Notes: a model not told the origin generated them from the sequence alone. A stretch of 64,000 nucleotides of DNA from Candidatus Agathobaculum intestinipullorum (GCA_019117485.1 DWZQ01000015.1:1-64000), one strand, 5' to 3'; shown: positions 42,327 through 51,870, numbered from the stretch's first letter. Program-made: numbers and translations.

Positions 42327-43586
42327 ATGGGAAAAGCACTCATTATCGGCTGCGGCGGTGTCGCCTCGGTTGTCATTCACAAATGCTGCCAGAACAGCAG
42401 CGTATTTGAGGAAATCATGATTGCCTCGCGCACTAAGTCCAAGTGTGACGCAATCAAGGAAAAGCTGGATGGTACCACTCCCACCAAGATTCGCACCGCC
42501 AAGGTCGATGCGGACAATGTAGACGAGCTGGTAGCGCTCATCGACGAATACAAGCCGGATATCGTGATGAACATTGCCCTGCCCTATCAAGATTTGACCA
42601 TCATGGATGCGTGCCTCAAGTGCGGCGTCAACTATATGGACACGGCCAATTATGAGCCGGAGGATACGGACGATCCCGCGTGGCGCGAAATTTACGAGAA
42701 GCGCTGCAAGGAAGCGGGCTTTACTGCCTACTTTGACTACTCGTGGCAGTGGGCATACAAGGAAAAGTTCGAAAAGGCCGGTCTCACCGCGCTTTTAGGC
42801 TCGGGTTTTGACCCGGGTGTGACGCAGGCTTACTGCGCCTATGCTCAAAAGCACCTGTTCGACCAGATCGACACCATCGACATCCTCGACTGCAACGGCG
42901 GCGACCATGGCTATCCGTTCGCCACCAACTTCAACCCCGAGATCAACCTGCGTGAGGTTTCCGCGCCCGGCTCCTACTGGGAGGATGGCCACTGGGTCGA
43001 GATTCCGGCGATGTCTATCAAGCGCGAATACGACTTCGATCAGGTCGGCAAAAAGGATATGTACCTGCTGCACCATGAGGAAATCGAATCGCTGGCGAAA
43101 AATATCCCCGGCGTTAAGCGCATCCGCTTCTTTATGACCTTCGGCCAGTCGTACCTGACCCACATGAAGTGTCTGGAGAACGTCGGCATGCTGTCCACTG
43201 CCCCGATCGAATTTGAGGGACACCAGATCGTGCCGATCCAGTTCCTCAAGGCGCTGCTGCCCGATCCGGCCACCCTCGGCCCGCGCACCAAGGGCAAGAC
43301 CAACATCGGCTGCATCTTCACCGGCAAGAAGGACGGCAAGGAAAAGACCGCCTATATCTACAACGTCTGCGACCATGAGGCGTGCTACCGCGAGGTCGGC
43401 TCGCAGGCCATCAGCTATACGACCGGCGTGCCCGCGATGATCGGCGCGGCGATGCTGATGACCGGCAAGTGGAACAAACCCGGCGTGTATACGGTCGAGG
43501 AGTTTGATCCCGATCCGTACATGGAAGCGCTGAACAAGTGGGGCCTGCCGTGGCAGATCAACGAGAACCCGGCGCTGGTGGACTGA
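42327..43586 (+). CDS. Carboxyspermidine/carboxynorspermidine dehydrogenase (saccharopine dehydrogenase family)
   Basis: 419 residues. N-terminal Rossmann motif ALIIGCGGVASVVIHKC, then SRTKSKCDAI; middle segment TANYEPED...FDYSWQWAYKEKFEKAGLTALLGSGFDPGVTQAY is the CASDH subgroup signature that separates it from lysine-biosynthetic saccharopine dehydrogenases. Condenses aspartate beta-semialdehyde with putrescine (or diaminopropane) using NADPH. Followed 1 bp later by the matching decarboxylase. Confidence 0.93.
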   Translation: MGKALIIGCGGVASVVIHKCCQNSSVFEEIMIASRTKSKCDAIKEKLDGTTPTKIRTAKVDADNVDELVALIDEYKPDIVMNIALPYQDLTIMDACLKCGVNYMDTANYEPEDTDDPAWREIYEKRCKEAGFTAYFDYSWQWAYKEKFEKAGLTALLGSGFDPGVTQAYCAYAQKHLFDQIDTIDILDCNGGDHGYPFATNFNPEINLREVSAPGSYWEDGHWVEIPAMSIKREYDFDQVGKKDMYLLHHEEIESLAKNIPGVKRIRFFMTFGQSYLTHMKCLENVGMLSTAPIEFEGHQIVPIQFLKALLPDPATLGPRTKGKTNIGCIFTGKKDGKEKTAYIYNVCDHEACYREVGSQAISYTTGVPAMIGAAMLMTGKWNKPGVYTVEEFDPDPYMEALNKWGLPWQINENPALVD

Positions 43587-43587
43587 T

Positions 43588-44718
43588 ATGAAATTTACCG
43601 AACTGCCCACGCCCTGCTTCCTTGTGGACGAAAACCGTCTGGTGCAGAACTTAGCTGTACTGCGCGACGTTGCCGAACGCACCGGCGCAAAGATCTTACT
43701 CGCACAAAAGGCGTTTTCCATGTTCGCAGTCTATCCGCTGCTGCGTGAATATCTGGCAGGCACCACCGCGTCCGGCCTGTACGAAGCGCGGCTCGGACAC
43801 GAGGAATTCGGCGGCGAGACCCACGTCTACTCCCCGGCCTATGCCGAGGGCGAATTTCAGGAGCTGCTGCACTACGCCGACCACATTGTGTTCAACTCGT
43901 TCACCCAGTGGAAGGCCTATGGCAGCCTTGCGCGTGCGGCTGGCAAAAGCTGCGGCCTGCGCGTCAACCCGGAGTGCTCGACCCAGCCCGCCGAGCACGC
44001 AATCTACGACCCCTGCGGCCCAAACTCCCGTCTGGGCATCACGCAGGAAAATTTCCAGCCCGAGCTGCTGACCGGCATCGACGGCCTGCACTTCCACACC
44101 CTGTGCGAGCAGAACGCAGACGATCTGGTACGCACAGTCGCAGCGTTTGAAGAGCGCTTCGGCGAGTACATGGAGGGCATGAAGTGGCTCAACCTTGGCG
44201 GCGGCCACCACATCACGCGCGACGATTATGACGTGGAAACACTGGTGAAGTGCATCAACGACCTGCGCGAAAAATATAACGTGCAGATTTATCTCGAGCC
44301 GGGTGAAGCCGTTGTGCTGAACGCAGGCTATCTCGTGGCGACCGTGCTGGAAGTGATGAAAAACGGCAAGGAAATCGCCATTCTGGACACCTCAGCCGCC
44401 TGCCACATGCCAGACGTGCTCGAAATGCCCTACCGTCCGCCCGTGTTCCGCGCGGATGAGCCGGGCAAAAAGGCGTTCACCTACCTGCTGACCGGCCGCT
44501 CGTGCCTTGCGGGCGACGTGATCGGAGAATACTCGTTCGATACCACACTGCGCCCGGGCGATCAAGTCGTATTTGAGGACATGGCGCTGTACACCATGGT
44601 CAAAACCAATACCTTTAACGGCGTGCCGCTCCCGCTGCTTGCGGTTCGCCGTGCGGACGGCACAGACGAAGCCGTGCGGATGTTTGGCTATGAGGATTTT
44701 AAACACCGGCTTTCTTAA
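43588..44718 (+). CDS. nspC: Carboxyspermidine/carboxynorspermidine decarboxylase
   Basis: 376 residues, alanine-racemase-fold PLP decarboxylase. PLP lysine in ILLAQKAFSMF, LHFHTLCEQNADD, LNLGGGHHITRDDYD, LEPGEAVVLNAGYLV, and the partner active-site Cys in GRSCLAGDVIGEY. Decarboxylates carboxyspermidine to spermidine. Last gene of the polyamine cluster; terminator follows. Confidence 0.94.
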   Translation: MKFTELPTPCFLVDENRLVQNLAVLRDVAERTGAKILLAQKAFSMFAVYPLLREYLAGTTASGLYEARLGHEEFGGETHVYSPAYAEGEFQELLHYADHIVFNSFTQWKAYGSLARAAGKSCGLRVNPECSTQPAEHAIYDPCGPNSRLGITQENFQPELLTGIDGLHFHTLCEQNADDLVRTVAAFEERFGEYMEGMKWLNLGGGHHITRDDYDVETLVKCINDLREKYNVQIYLEPGEAVVLNAGYLVATVLEVMKNGKEIAILDTSAACHMPDVLEMPYRPPVFRADEPGKKAFTYLLTGRSCLAGDVIGEYSFDTTLRPGDQVVFEDMALYTMVKTNTFNGVPLPLLAVRRADGTDEAVRMFGYEDFKHRLS

Positions 44719-44721
44719 AAT

Positions 44722-44749
44722 AAAGACCAGCCTCACGGCTGGTCTTTTT
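44722..44749. terminator. Terminator after the polyamine cluster
   Basis: AAAGACCAGCC-tcac-GGCTGGTCTTTTT. The stop codon of the convergent RHH gene lies inside the loop. Confidence 0.9.
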
Positions 44750-44885
44750 CATCCTTTAAGTGCTTTCGCAACACCATATTGATATATTGTGAAACGGAAC
44801 GGTCATCCTGCTCCGCGAGTACGCGGATTTGCTGCACAACATCTGCATCCAGCGTAATCGAAACCTTAACCTTTAATTCTTTCAA
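44733..44885 (-). CDS. Ribbon-helix-helix regulator, module 2
   Basis: 50 residues, missing from the ORF track because it is short and starts with TTG (GAGGTGTAACGG-TTG). Protein KELKVKVSITLDADVVQQIRVLAEQ...VSQYINMVLRKHL is a ribbon-helix-helix domain, weakly similar to module 1. Divergent from a CxxC/CxxC protein, as in module 1. Its stop codon lies in the loop of the shared terminator. Confidence 0.78.
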   Translation of the reverse strand: MKELKVKVSITLDADVVQQIRVLAEQDDRSVSQYINMVLRKHLKDEKDQP

Positions 44886-44980
44886 CCGTTACACCTCACT
44901 TTTTTACACTATACCATCTTATGCAACGTAATATTGTAAAATGCGATAAAGTAGTATAAAATCGTATTGAGGTGAATCGA

Positions 44981-45160
44981 ATGGCTGAATTCTGCTTGGA
45001 CTGCATGAACCGCATTGACGAGGCTCACTATACCCGCGCTGACGTAAAATTATCCTTTCTCCGCGAATTGTGCGAAGGCTGCGGCGAGTACAAACGCGTT
45101 GTAACCGGCTTCCGCGACCCACACGGCGCGCTGCTATGGCGGTTGATTTTCCGCAAATAG
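44981..45160 (+). CDS. 59-residue CxxC/CxxC zinc-ribbon-like protein, module 2
   Basis: Start ATG after TTGAGGTGAATCGA; the ORF-track GTG three codons earlier is inside the ribosome binding site. MAEFCLDCMNRIDEAHYTRA ... CEGCGEYKRVV gives the same CxxC...CxxC arrangement as the 13533 protein, with ~45% identity by eye over the full length. Positively charged C-terminus (RLIFRK). Function unknown; the conserved divergence from an RHH gene suggests that the regulator controls both. Confidence 0.82.
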   Translation: MAEFCLDCMNRIDEAHYTRADVKLSFLRELCEGCGEYKRVVTGFRDPHGALLWRLIFRK

Positions 45161-45165
45161 AACAA

Positions 45166-45200
45166 CCCGCAGGGAATTTCCCTGCGGGATTTTCTTTTTT
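45166..45200. terminator. Bidirectional terminator
   Basis: CCCGCAGGGAA-tt-TCCCTGCGGG followed by ATTTTCTTTTTT; between the zinc-ribbon gene and the convergent histidine kinase. Confidence 0.88.
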
Positions 45201-46857
45201 ATTCAGTTTTCGGAAAGCGCAGCGTAATCGCAGTACCCTCCCCGAGCGCGCTTTGCAGGTCTATCTGCGCATGGTGCAACGCCGCGCCATGCTTGACAAT
45301 CGACAACCCCAATCCCGTGCCGCCGCTTGCGCGGCTGTGGCTTTTGTCGACGCGGTAGAACCGCTCAAACACACGCTGCTGGTCGGCAGGCGCGATACCG
45401 ATGCCCGTGTCGGACACACGCACAAACGGTGCGCCGTTTTCCGTGCCAGTTTCGAGCGTCACGCTGCCCTGCGGTCGGTTGTAGGTAATCGCGTTATCCG
45501 CGAGGTTAAAAACCATTTGCTCCAGCGTGCGGCGCTCACCGGACACCGTAACCGGCGCCCCCTGCACCGACAGCGTGACCTGCTGCTCCGCCGCCTTATG
45601 CGCCAGTCGGTCTCGCACCGTACCGCACAGGCTTGCCAATTCAACCGGCTCAAACGGCAACGGGCTGCCGCCCTCGTCCAACCGCGAAAGACGGATAATG
45701 TCCTCGATCAGTTGCAGCAGGCGCATCGCCTCGGTGCGGATTTTACCCGCAAAACGGCTGACATCCTCCGGCCGCGCGATGCCATTCTCTACGATCTCCG
45801 CATAACCCATGATGCTGGTCAACGGGGTTTTCAGTTCATGGGACACATTCGCGGTAAACTCCTGGCGCTGCCGTTCCGCCTGATCACGTTCGGTGATATC
45901 AACCACAAGCAGCACCGCTGCATGCCCCTGTCCAGTACCCTCGACTGCGTTGGCTGACAGCGCGTACACGCGCCCGTCGCGCTCCATGCGGCCGTGCGTG
46001 CTCTCGCCGCCGAGCGCGGTTTCCACCGCGCGGATATATTCGGCATCGCGGCACAGCGTCAGGTAACTGCCCGCAGCCGTATCCTTTGGAAACAGCTCGC
46101 GCACCGCGCGGTTGGCAAACAGGATTTCCCCCTGCGCGGAAAACAGCACCAGCCCCTCGTCCATACGGGCGGTGATATCGTCAAACTCCACCTGCCGCCG
46201 TTCCAACTCGCGCAATTGCGCTGCAATGCGGCGATTTTGCTTATCCATGCGGTGCAGTAGCGGGGAAAGCTCGTCATAAGCGTCGTTTTTGAGCGGCTCG
46301 TGCAGGTCGAGCGTGACAATCGGTGCGAGGAACACATGCGTCAGCCAGCTCGCGAGCAGCACGGCCACCAGCAAGGCCAGCAGCACAATCAGCACCATCC
46401 ACGGGGAAGCTGTGGATAACGCGCCAAATGCACTGTCCGCAGTCGAGGCCACGCGCAGCACCGTACCGTCATTCAGCCGGACGGCATAGTAGTAGGTCTG
46501 CTCGGCAAGCGTATCGGACAGGCGGCTGGACTCGCCTACGCCGTTTGCAAGCGCATCTGCAATTTCCGGCCGGGCGGCGTGGTTTTCCATCGTGACAGCA
46601 TCGGTCTGGTTGTCATACAGCACTGTGCCGTCCGCCGCAACCAGCGTGATGCGGTCAGCGTACACATGACCAATGCGTCGGAGCTCCTCCTCCCCGCCTT
46701 CGGCCGATGCAACCACAATATAACTGCATTCGTCGCGCAAGCGGTCGCGCAGGTCATGTGTCAGCCCAACATGCACCGCCGCGAGCAGCAAAGAAACGGT
46801 GACCAGCAGCGTGACCAGCGCCGTCAGGAAAATGCTGCTGAAAACGCGCTTTCTCAT
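45199..46857 (-). CDS. phoR: Phosphate-regulon sensor histidine kinase
   Basis: 552 residues from MRKRVFSSIFLTALVT; the ATG overlaps the regulator stop (ATGA). TM1 ~8-30, extracytoplasmic sensor ~31-155, TM2 ~160-185, then a PAS domain (MDEGLVLFSAQGEILFANRAV), HisKA with NVSHELKTPLTSIMGY, and HATPase (NLADNAITYN, GIGIAPADQ, GTGLGLSIV). The membrane-sensor/PAS/HisKA layout is that of PhoR. Its place at the end of the pst-phoU operon supports a phosphate role. Confidence 0.92.
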   Translation of the reverse strand: MRKRVFSSIFLTALVTLLVTVSLLLAAVHVGLTHDLRDRLRDECSYIVVASAEGGEEELRRIGHVYADRITLVAADGTVLYDNQTDAVTMENHAARPEIADALANGVGESSRLSDTLAEQTYYYAVRLNDGTVLRVASTADSAFGALSTASPWMVLIVLLALLVAVLLASWLTHVFLAPIVTLDLHEPLKNDAYDELSPLLHRMDKQNRRIAAQLRELERRQVEFDDITARMDEGLVLFSAQGEILFANRAVRELFPKDTAAGSYLTLCRDAEYIRAVETALGGESTHGRMERDGRVYALSANAVEGTGQGHAAVLLVVDITERDQAERQRQEFTANVSHELKTPLTSIMGYAEIVENGIARPEDVSRFAGKIRTEAMRLLQLIEDIIRLSRLDEGGSPLPFEPVELASLCGTVRDRLAHKAAEQQVTLSVQGAPVTVSGERRTLEQMVFNLADNAITYNRPQGSVTLETGTENGAPFVRVSDTGIGIAPADQQRVFERFYRVDKSHSRASGGTGLGLSIVKHGAALHHAQIDLQSALGEGTAITLRFPKTE

Positions 46858-47540
46858 GCATGGCCTCCCATGCGGTAGCCCACGCCGCGCACGGTCTCGA
46901 TACATGCACTGGCCGGGCCCAGCTTGTGGCGCAGCGTGCGGATATGGACATCTACGGTGCGTGTCTCGCTCTCGCTGCCATAGCCCCAGATATTTTCCAG
47001 CAGCACGTCACGCGTCAGCACCGCGCCGCGGTTTTTCATCAGCAGACACAGCAGCTGATATTCCTTCAGCGTCAGCTGCACCTCCTGCCCACCGACAAAC
47101 ACGCTATGCGCGCGCTCGTCGACACAAATATCGCCCACGGCCAGCGGCCGGTCGTCCACGCCCCCCGGCTCGCCCGCCTGCGTGCGGCGCAGCACTGCCC
47201 GGATACGCGCGACCAGTTCCATCATGCCGAACGGCTTGGCGACATAGTCGTCCGCACCGCTGTCCAGTCCGACCACCTTATCGTACTCGGTGTTTTTCGC
47301 GGTCAGCAGGATGACCGGCACCGACGCGGTCGTCTCCTGCGCGCGCAGCCGCCGCAGGATGGCGATGCCATCCTCTCCCGGCAGCATAATATCCAACAGG
47401 ATCAATGTAGGCGCCTCATTTTTGAGCGCGGCAAATAGGGCCTGCCCATCGGCAAAGCCCTTTGCATCCATCCCGGTGTTTTGCAGCGTGTAGACGACCA
47501 GCTCGCGGATTCCGTCGTCATCCTCCACGCAATAGATCAT
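46854..47540 (-). CDS. phoB: Phosphate-regulon response regulator
   Basis: 228 residues from MIYCVEDDDGIREL, preceded by GGAGGAAAC; the ORF-track start is far upstream within phoU. Receiver domain with DD at 7-8 region, phospho-acceptor in LLLDIMLPGEDG, TAKNTEYDK, KPFGMMELVARI; then an OmpR/PhoB winged helix (LLENIWGYGSESETRTVDVHIRTLR). Co-transcribed and translationally coupled with the kinase. It should activate the upstream pstS promoter at low phosphate. Confidence 0.93.
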   Translation of the reverse strand: MIYCVEDDDGIRELVVYTLQNTGMDAKGFADGQALFAALKNEAPTLILLDIMLPGEDGIAILRRLRAQETTASVPVILLTAKNTEYDKVVGLDSGADDYVAKPFGMMELVARIRAVLRRTQAGEPGGVDDRPLAVGDICVDERAHSVFVGGQEVQLTLKEYQLLCLLMKNRGAVLTRDVLLENIWGYGSESETRTVDVHIRTLRHKLGPASACIETVRGVGYRMGGHA

Positions 47541-47587
47541 GGTGTTTCCTCCTCCAAAACCGCCGGAACAGCCGTCCCCTTGCGGTT

Positions 47588-48231
47588 TTATCGCTCGGTT
47601 TTGTGTGTGCCCGTGATGGAAAACTCCACCCACTCGGCGATGTTGGTCGCATGGTCGCCAATGCGCTCCAGATACTTGGCGATCATCAGCACATCGAGCA
47701 CGCGCTCGCCGTCGCCCGGATTCTGTGCAATCGCCGCAATCAGATCCTGCCGGCACTCAACAAACAGGCAGTCGACCACGTCGTCGTACTCGATGACACT
47801 CCACGCGAGTGTCAGGTCGCGGCGCACAAAGGCGTCCAGACTGTCGGTGACCATCTTGATGGTCGCCTGCGCCATCTGCTCAATGTGCTCGTCGTGGCCG
47901 CAGGCATCGGGTAGCAGCTCCACGATCTCGGCGATATCGCTTGCCTGGTCGCCGATGCGCTCGATATCGGTAATCATTTTGAGCACCGACGAAATCAGCC
48001 GCAGGTCGCTCGCGACCGGCTGCTGCTGCAACAGCAGCTTCAGGCACATCGACTCGATCTCGCGCTCCTTGCGGTCGATCTCATGGTCGATGCGGATAGC
48101 GGCAGCGGCCAACTTAACGTCGCCGCCCAGCAGCGCTTTGACCGCGCTGGCGATCGCATTCTCGCACAGCGCACCCATCGCCACCAGTTCATTATTCAGC
48201 TCAGCGAGCTGGGTATCAAAACGGTTGCGCA

Positions 48232-48232
<1 letters not shown>
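47588..48232 (-). CDS. phoU: Phosphate transport regulator PhoU
   Basis: 214 residues made of two PhoU three-helix repeats, each with the metal-binding E/DxxxD-type motif (RIDHEIDRKEREIE and ERIGDQASDIAE; YLERIGDHATNIAEW in the second). Modulates PstSCAB and PhoR signalling. Start overlaps the pstB stop by one base. Confidence 0.95.
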
Positions 48233-48987
<755 letters not shown>

Positions 48988-48999
48988 CGCGTTATTTCC

Positions 49000-49884
49000 T
49001 CACTTTTTGGTCAGCTTCCGGGCAATCAGTGCCGAAAGAGCGTTCATCAGCAGCACGACCACCAGCAGCACCACCGCGGTCGCATAGGCTTCGTTCATGT
49101 GCAGACCCTCGCCGGACAGCACATACATATGGATGGCCAGCGTGCGGCCGGACTGGAACAGGGTCGGAATCTGCGCCATCGTACCCGCGGTGAAAATCAG
49201 CGCCGCAGTCTCGCCGACGATGCGGCCGATGGCAAGGATAATGCCGGACAGGATGCCGGGCATCGCCGCCGGGAGCACAATGCGGAACACTGTGCGCAGA
49301 CGTCCTGCGCCGAGGCCGAACGAGCCTTCGCGGAAGGAATCGGGCACTGCCATGAGTGCTTCCTCCGCTGTGCGCATGATGAGCGGCAGGATCATGATTG
49401 CCAGCGTCATCGCGCCCGAGAGCAGCGAGTAGTTCCACTTCAGCCGCGTAACAAAGAACAGCATGCCGAACAGGCCGTACACGATCGACGGGATACCGGA
49501 CAGTGTTTCGGTCGTGATGCGGATGATACCGACCAGCTTATTGCCGCGCGCGGCATATTCGTTCAGGTAAATCGCCGTGAACAGCCCCAGCGGCACCGCG
49601 AGCAACAGCGCCAGCAGCGTCATCTGCACGGTGGTGATGATCGCAGGCATCATGGATACGTTATCGGAATTGTACGTCCACGCAAAGAGCGAGGGCTTGA
49701 GATGCGGGATGCCGCGAATCAGGATGTATGCAATCAGGAACAGCAGCACGGCAAATGTCAGCGTAGCCGCACCGTATACCAAGCCCTTTTGCAGTTTGGC
49801 GCGGCGGCGGCCATAAACGCGCGGCTTTGCATCTTTTTTTGCCGCAGCGCGCTTGCCGGTCGCGGCAGTCGTTTCGCCGGTCAT
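49000..49884 (-). CDS. pstA: Phosphate ABC transporter permease PstA
   Basis: 294 residues with six TM helices. EAA-type loop region TAEEALMAVPDSFREGSFGLGAGRLRTVFRIVLPAAMPGI. N-terminus is Lys/Ala-rich and cytoplasmic (AAAKKDAKPRVYGRRR). Start overlaps the pstC stop by 4 bp. Confidence 0.96.
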   Translation of the reverse strand: MTGETTAATGKRAAAKKDAKPRVYGRRRAKLQKGLVYGAATLTFAVLLFLIAYILIRGIPHLKPSLFAWTYNSDNVSMMPAIITTVQMTLLALLLAVPLGLFTAIYLNEYAARGNKLVGIIRITTETLSGIPSIVYGLFGMLFFVTRLKWNYSLLSGAMTLAIMILPLIMRTAEEALMAVPDSFREGSFGLGAGRLRTVFRIVLPAAMPGILSGIILAIGRIVGETAALIFTAGTMAQIPTLFQSGRTLAIHMYVLSGEGLHMNEAYATAVVLLVVVLLMNALSALIARKLTKK

Positions 49885-50780
49885 GCGTCTTTCCTCCTTT
49901 TGAGCACAGAAAACGTCAGGTTAATGAGCAGGATGAACACGAACAGCACCACGCCCGTGGCGATGAGCGCCTCGCGGTGCAGGCCGGAGGCATAGCCCAT
50001 CTCCTGCACGATGTTCGCAGTCAGGGTGCGGATGCCGGCGAGCATGTTGCCGGTCAGGCGCGGCTGGTTACCTGCGACCATAATCACCGCCATCGTCTCA
50101 CCGACGGCGCGGCCGATGCCGAGCACAATGCCTGCCAGCACGCCGGACTTAGCGGCCGGCAGCATAACGGTGAACACCGCGCGCTCATGCGCCGCGCCCA
50201 TGGCGACCGCGCCTTCGTAGTACGCATTCGGCACTGCGCGCAGCGCCGCCTCGGACACACCGATGATGGTCGGCAAAATCATGATGCCCAGCAGGATAGA
50301 CGCCGCCAGGATGGACGAACCGGAGATATCCTCGCCAAACAGCGCCGCCACATTGCGAACCGCCGGCACGATGACCACCATGCCGAAAAAGCCGTATACG
50401 ATCGACGGGATGCCGGCCAGCAGCTCGGTGCAGGGCTTGAGCAGTCCATAGATCCGCTTGGGACAGTAGAACGCCATGAAGATGGCTGTCAGCAGGCCGA
50501 TCGGTACGCCGATAATGATCGCGCCCGCCGTGATGTAAATGCTGCCGACGATCATCGGCAGGATGCCGTAAATATCGTTACCCGGTTTCCACGTCGTACC
50601 GGTCAGGAAATCCAAAACGCCAATCTCCCGGATCGCGGGCAGGCCGTTTGCAAACAGGAAAACGCAGATCAGCGCAACTGCCAGAATGGACGCCAACGCG
50701 CACACCAGAAACACGCCGTGCATCACCGTTTCCAGCAGGTTTTTCATGCCGCCCGTGCGTCGGGCCGCGGATTCATTCAT
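49881..50780 (-). CDS. pstC: Phosphate ABC transporter permease PstC
   Basis: 299 residues, six TM helices. SVSEAALRAVPNAYYEGAVAMGAAHERAVFTVMLPAA is the EAA loop; GIPSIVYGFFGM is shared with PstA-type permeases. Forms the membrane channel with PstA. Confidence 0.96.
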   Translation of the reverse strand: MNESAARRTGGMKNLLETVMHGVFLVCALASILAVALICVFLFANGLPAIREIGVLDFLTGTTWKPGNDIYGILPMIVGSIYITAGAIIIGVPIGLLTAIFMAFYCPKRIYGLLKPCTELLAGIPSIVYGFFGMVVIVPAVRNVAALFGEDISGSSILAASILLGIMILPTIIGVSEAALRAVPNAYYEGAVAMGAAHERAVFTVMLPAAKSGVLAGIVLGIGRAVGETMAVIMVAGNQPRLTGNMLAGIRTLTANIVQEMGYASGLHREALIATGVVLFVFILLINLTFSVLKRRKDA

Positions 50781-50806
50781 GATTTTTCACCCCATAGCAG
50801 CGGGAA

Positions 50807-50828
50807 AGGGCGAAACCCATTCCGCCCT
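50807..50828 (-). terminator. Intra-operon hairpin between pstS and pstC
   Basis: AGGGCGG-aatgggttt-CGCCCT, 21 bp after the pstS stop, followed by TTCCC. A partial terminator or 3' stabiliser after pstS would explain the usual excess of binding protein over permease. Confidence 0.65.
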
Positions 50829-50848
50829 GTCTCCCTGTTCCGTTTTCG

Positions 50849-51742
50849 TTACGCGACGTCCGCCCAGTCGGTGGTTTCGCCGACGTAGATGCTCTTAATC
50901 TGATCCATCGTCAGGTTGGTAACCGTGTTCTCCGGGTTAACAACAACCGCGATGCCGTCCAGCGCAATGGCCGTGCCGGTCAGCTCTGCCTTTTCCTCGT
51001 CCTTCAGCTCACGCGACGCCATGCCAATAGCAAAGGTGCCGTCCATCGCGCCGGTCATGCCCGAGGTGGAGTCCGAAGTCTGGAGTTCGATCTTCGCCTT
51101 GGGGTTAGCCGCCTGATATGCTTCGATCAGCTTTTCCATCACCGGGGAAACCGAGGACGAACCGCCAACCGCGATCTGACCCTCCGAGCCATCGGTCGTG
51201 AAGGCTTCCGCCTCGTCGTTTACCTTGATGTAGCCTTCTTCCTCAACGATTGCCTGACCGTCTGCGCTCATGATGAAGTTGATGAAATCCTTCGCAACGC
51301 CGGTCGGCTCGCCCTTGGTGGCAATGTTGAACGGACGGGACAGCTTGTAGTCGCCGCTCTTAACCGTATCAACCGTGGCATCCACACCGTCTACCTGAAT
51401 CGCCTTCACCGTATCGTTCAGCGAACCGAGCGAAACATAACCGATCGCCTTGGCGTTGCCTGCTACGCTCGTCAGCACAACGTCGGTCTTGTTGGCGATT
51501 TCCGCCTCGACCGTGGTGTTATCACCGTTATCGTCCTCAACACCGGTCAGCTCAACAAACGCGCTGCGCGTGCCGGAGCCATCCTCACGGGAAATGACCG
51601 TGATCGCGCCGCCTGCACCAGAGGTGCTGCCGTCCGCCGCGCCTTCGTCGCCTGCACCGTAGGAATCATTCGTACCGCCGCAGCCAGCCAGCGCACCGCA
51701 CAGCATCAGGCCTGCCAGCAGCAGGGAAACACTCTTTTTCAT
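50849..51742 (-). CDS. pstS: Phosphate-binding lipoprotein PstS, circularly permuted
   Basis: 297 residues. Lipobox L-A-G-C21 ends the signal peptide. The mature protein begins with what is normally the second half of PstS (ITVISREDGSGTRSAF at ~47, AIGYVSLGS, DYKLSRPFNIATKG, then GQAIVEEEGYI at ~162) and ends with the normal first half (GGSSSVSPVMEKLIEAY at ~193, QTSDSTSGM, GIAVVVNPEN, IYVGETTDWADVA). All phosphate-contact segments are present, so it should fold and bind phosphate. The break lies exactly between the TDWADV and TVISREDG segments that are adjacent in ordinary PstS. First gene of pstSCAB-phoU-phoBR. Confidence 0.93.
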   Translation of the reverse strand: MKKSVSLLLAGLMLCGALAGCGGTNDSYGAGDEGAADGSTSGAGGAITVISREDGSGTRSAFVELTGVEDDNGDNTTVEAEIANKTDVVLTSVAGNAKAIGYVSLGSLNDTVKAIQVDGVDATVDTVKSGDYKLSRPFNIATKGEPTGVAKDFINFIMSADGQAIVEEEGYIKVNDEAEAFTTDGSEGQIAVGGSSSVSPVMEKLIEAYQAANPKAKIELQTSDSTSGMTGAMDGTFAIGMASRELKDEEKAELTGTAIALDGIAVVVNPENTVTNLTMDQIKSIYVGETTDWADVA

Positions 51743-51805
51743 AATGTAGATTTCTCCTTTGCAATTTTGATCTTGTTTGTTTACAAGAACATATTACAAA
51801 CCCAA

Positions 51806-51870
51806 TGTAAAATCCAAAAGCCGCGCTATGTAAAATGCGCGTTAAGCCCATTCTCTTGTGTAAAATGCGC
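51806..51870 (-). promoter_or_regulatory. Candidate Pho boxes upstream of pstS
   Basis: TTTTACA (minus strand) occurs three times, at 51806-51812, 51829-51835 and 51859-51865, the last two inside an identical 12-mer GCGCATTTTACA. Repeated TTTTACA/TTAACA units are the known PhoP target in Bacillus. Spacings of 23 and 30 bp are near two and three helical turns but differ from the tight Bacillus spacing. Confidence 0.55.
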
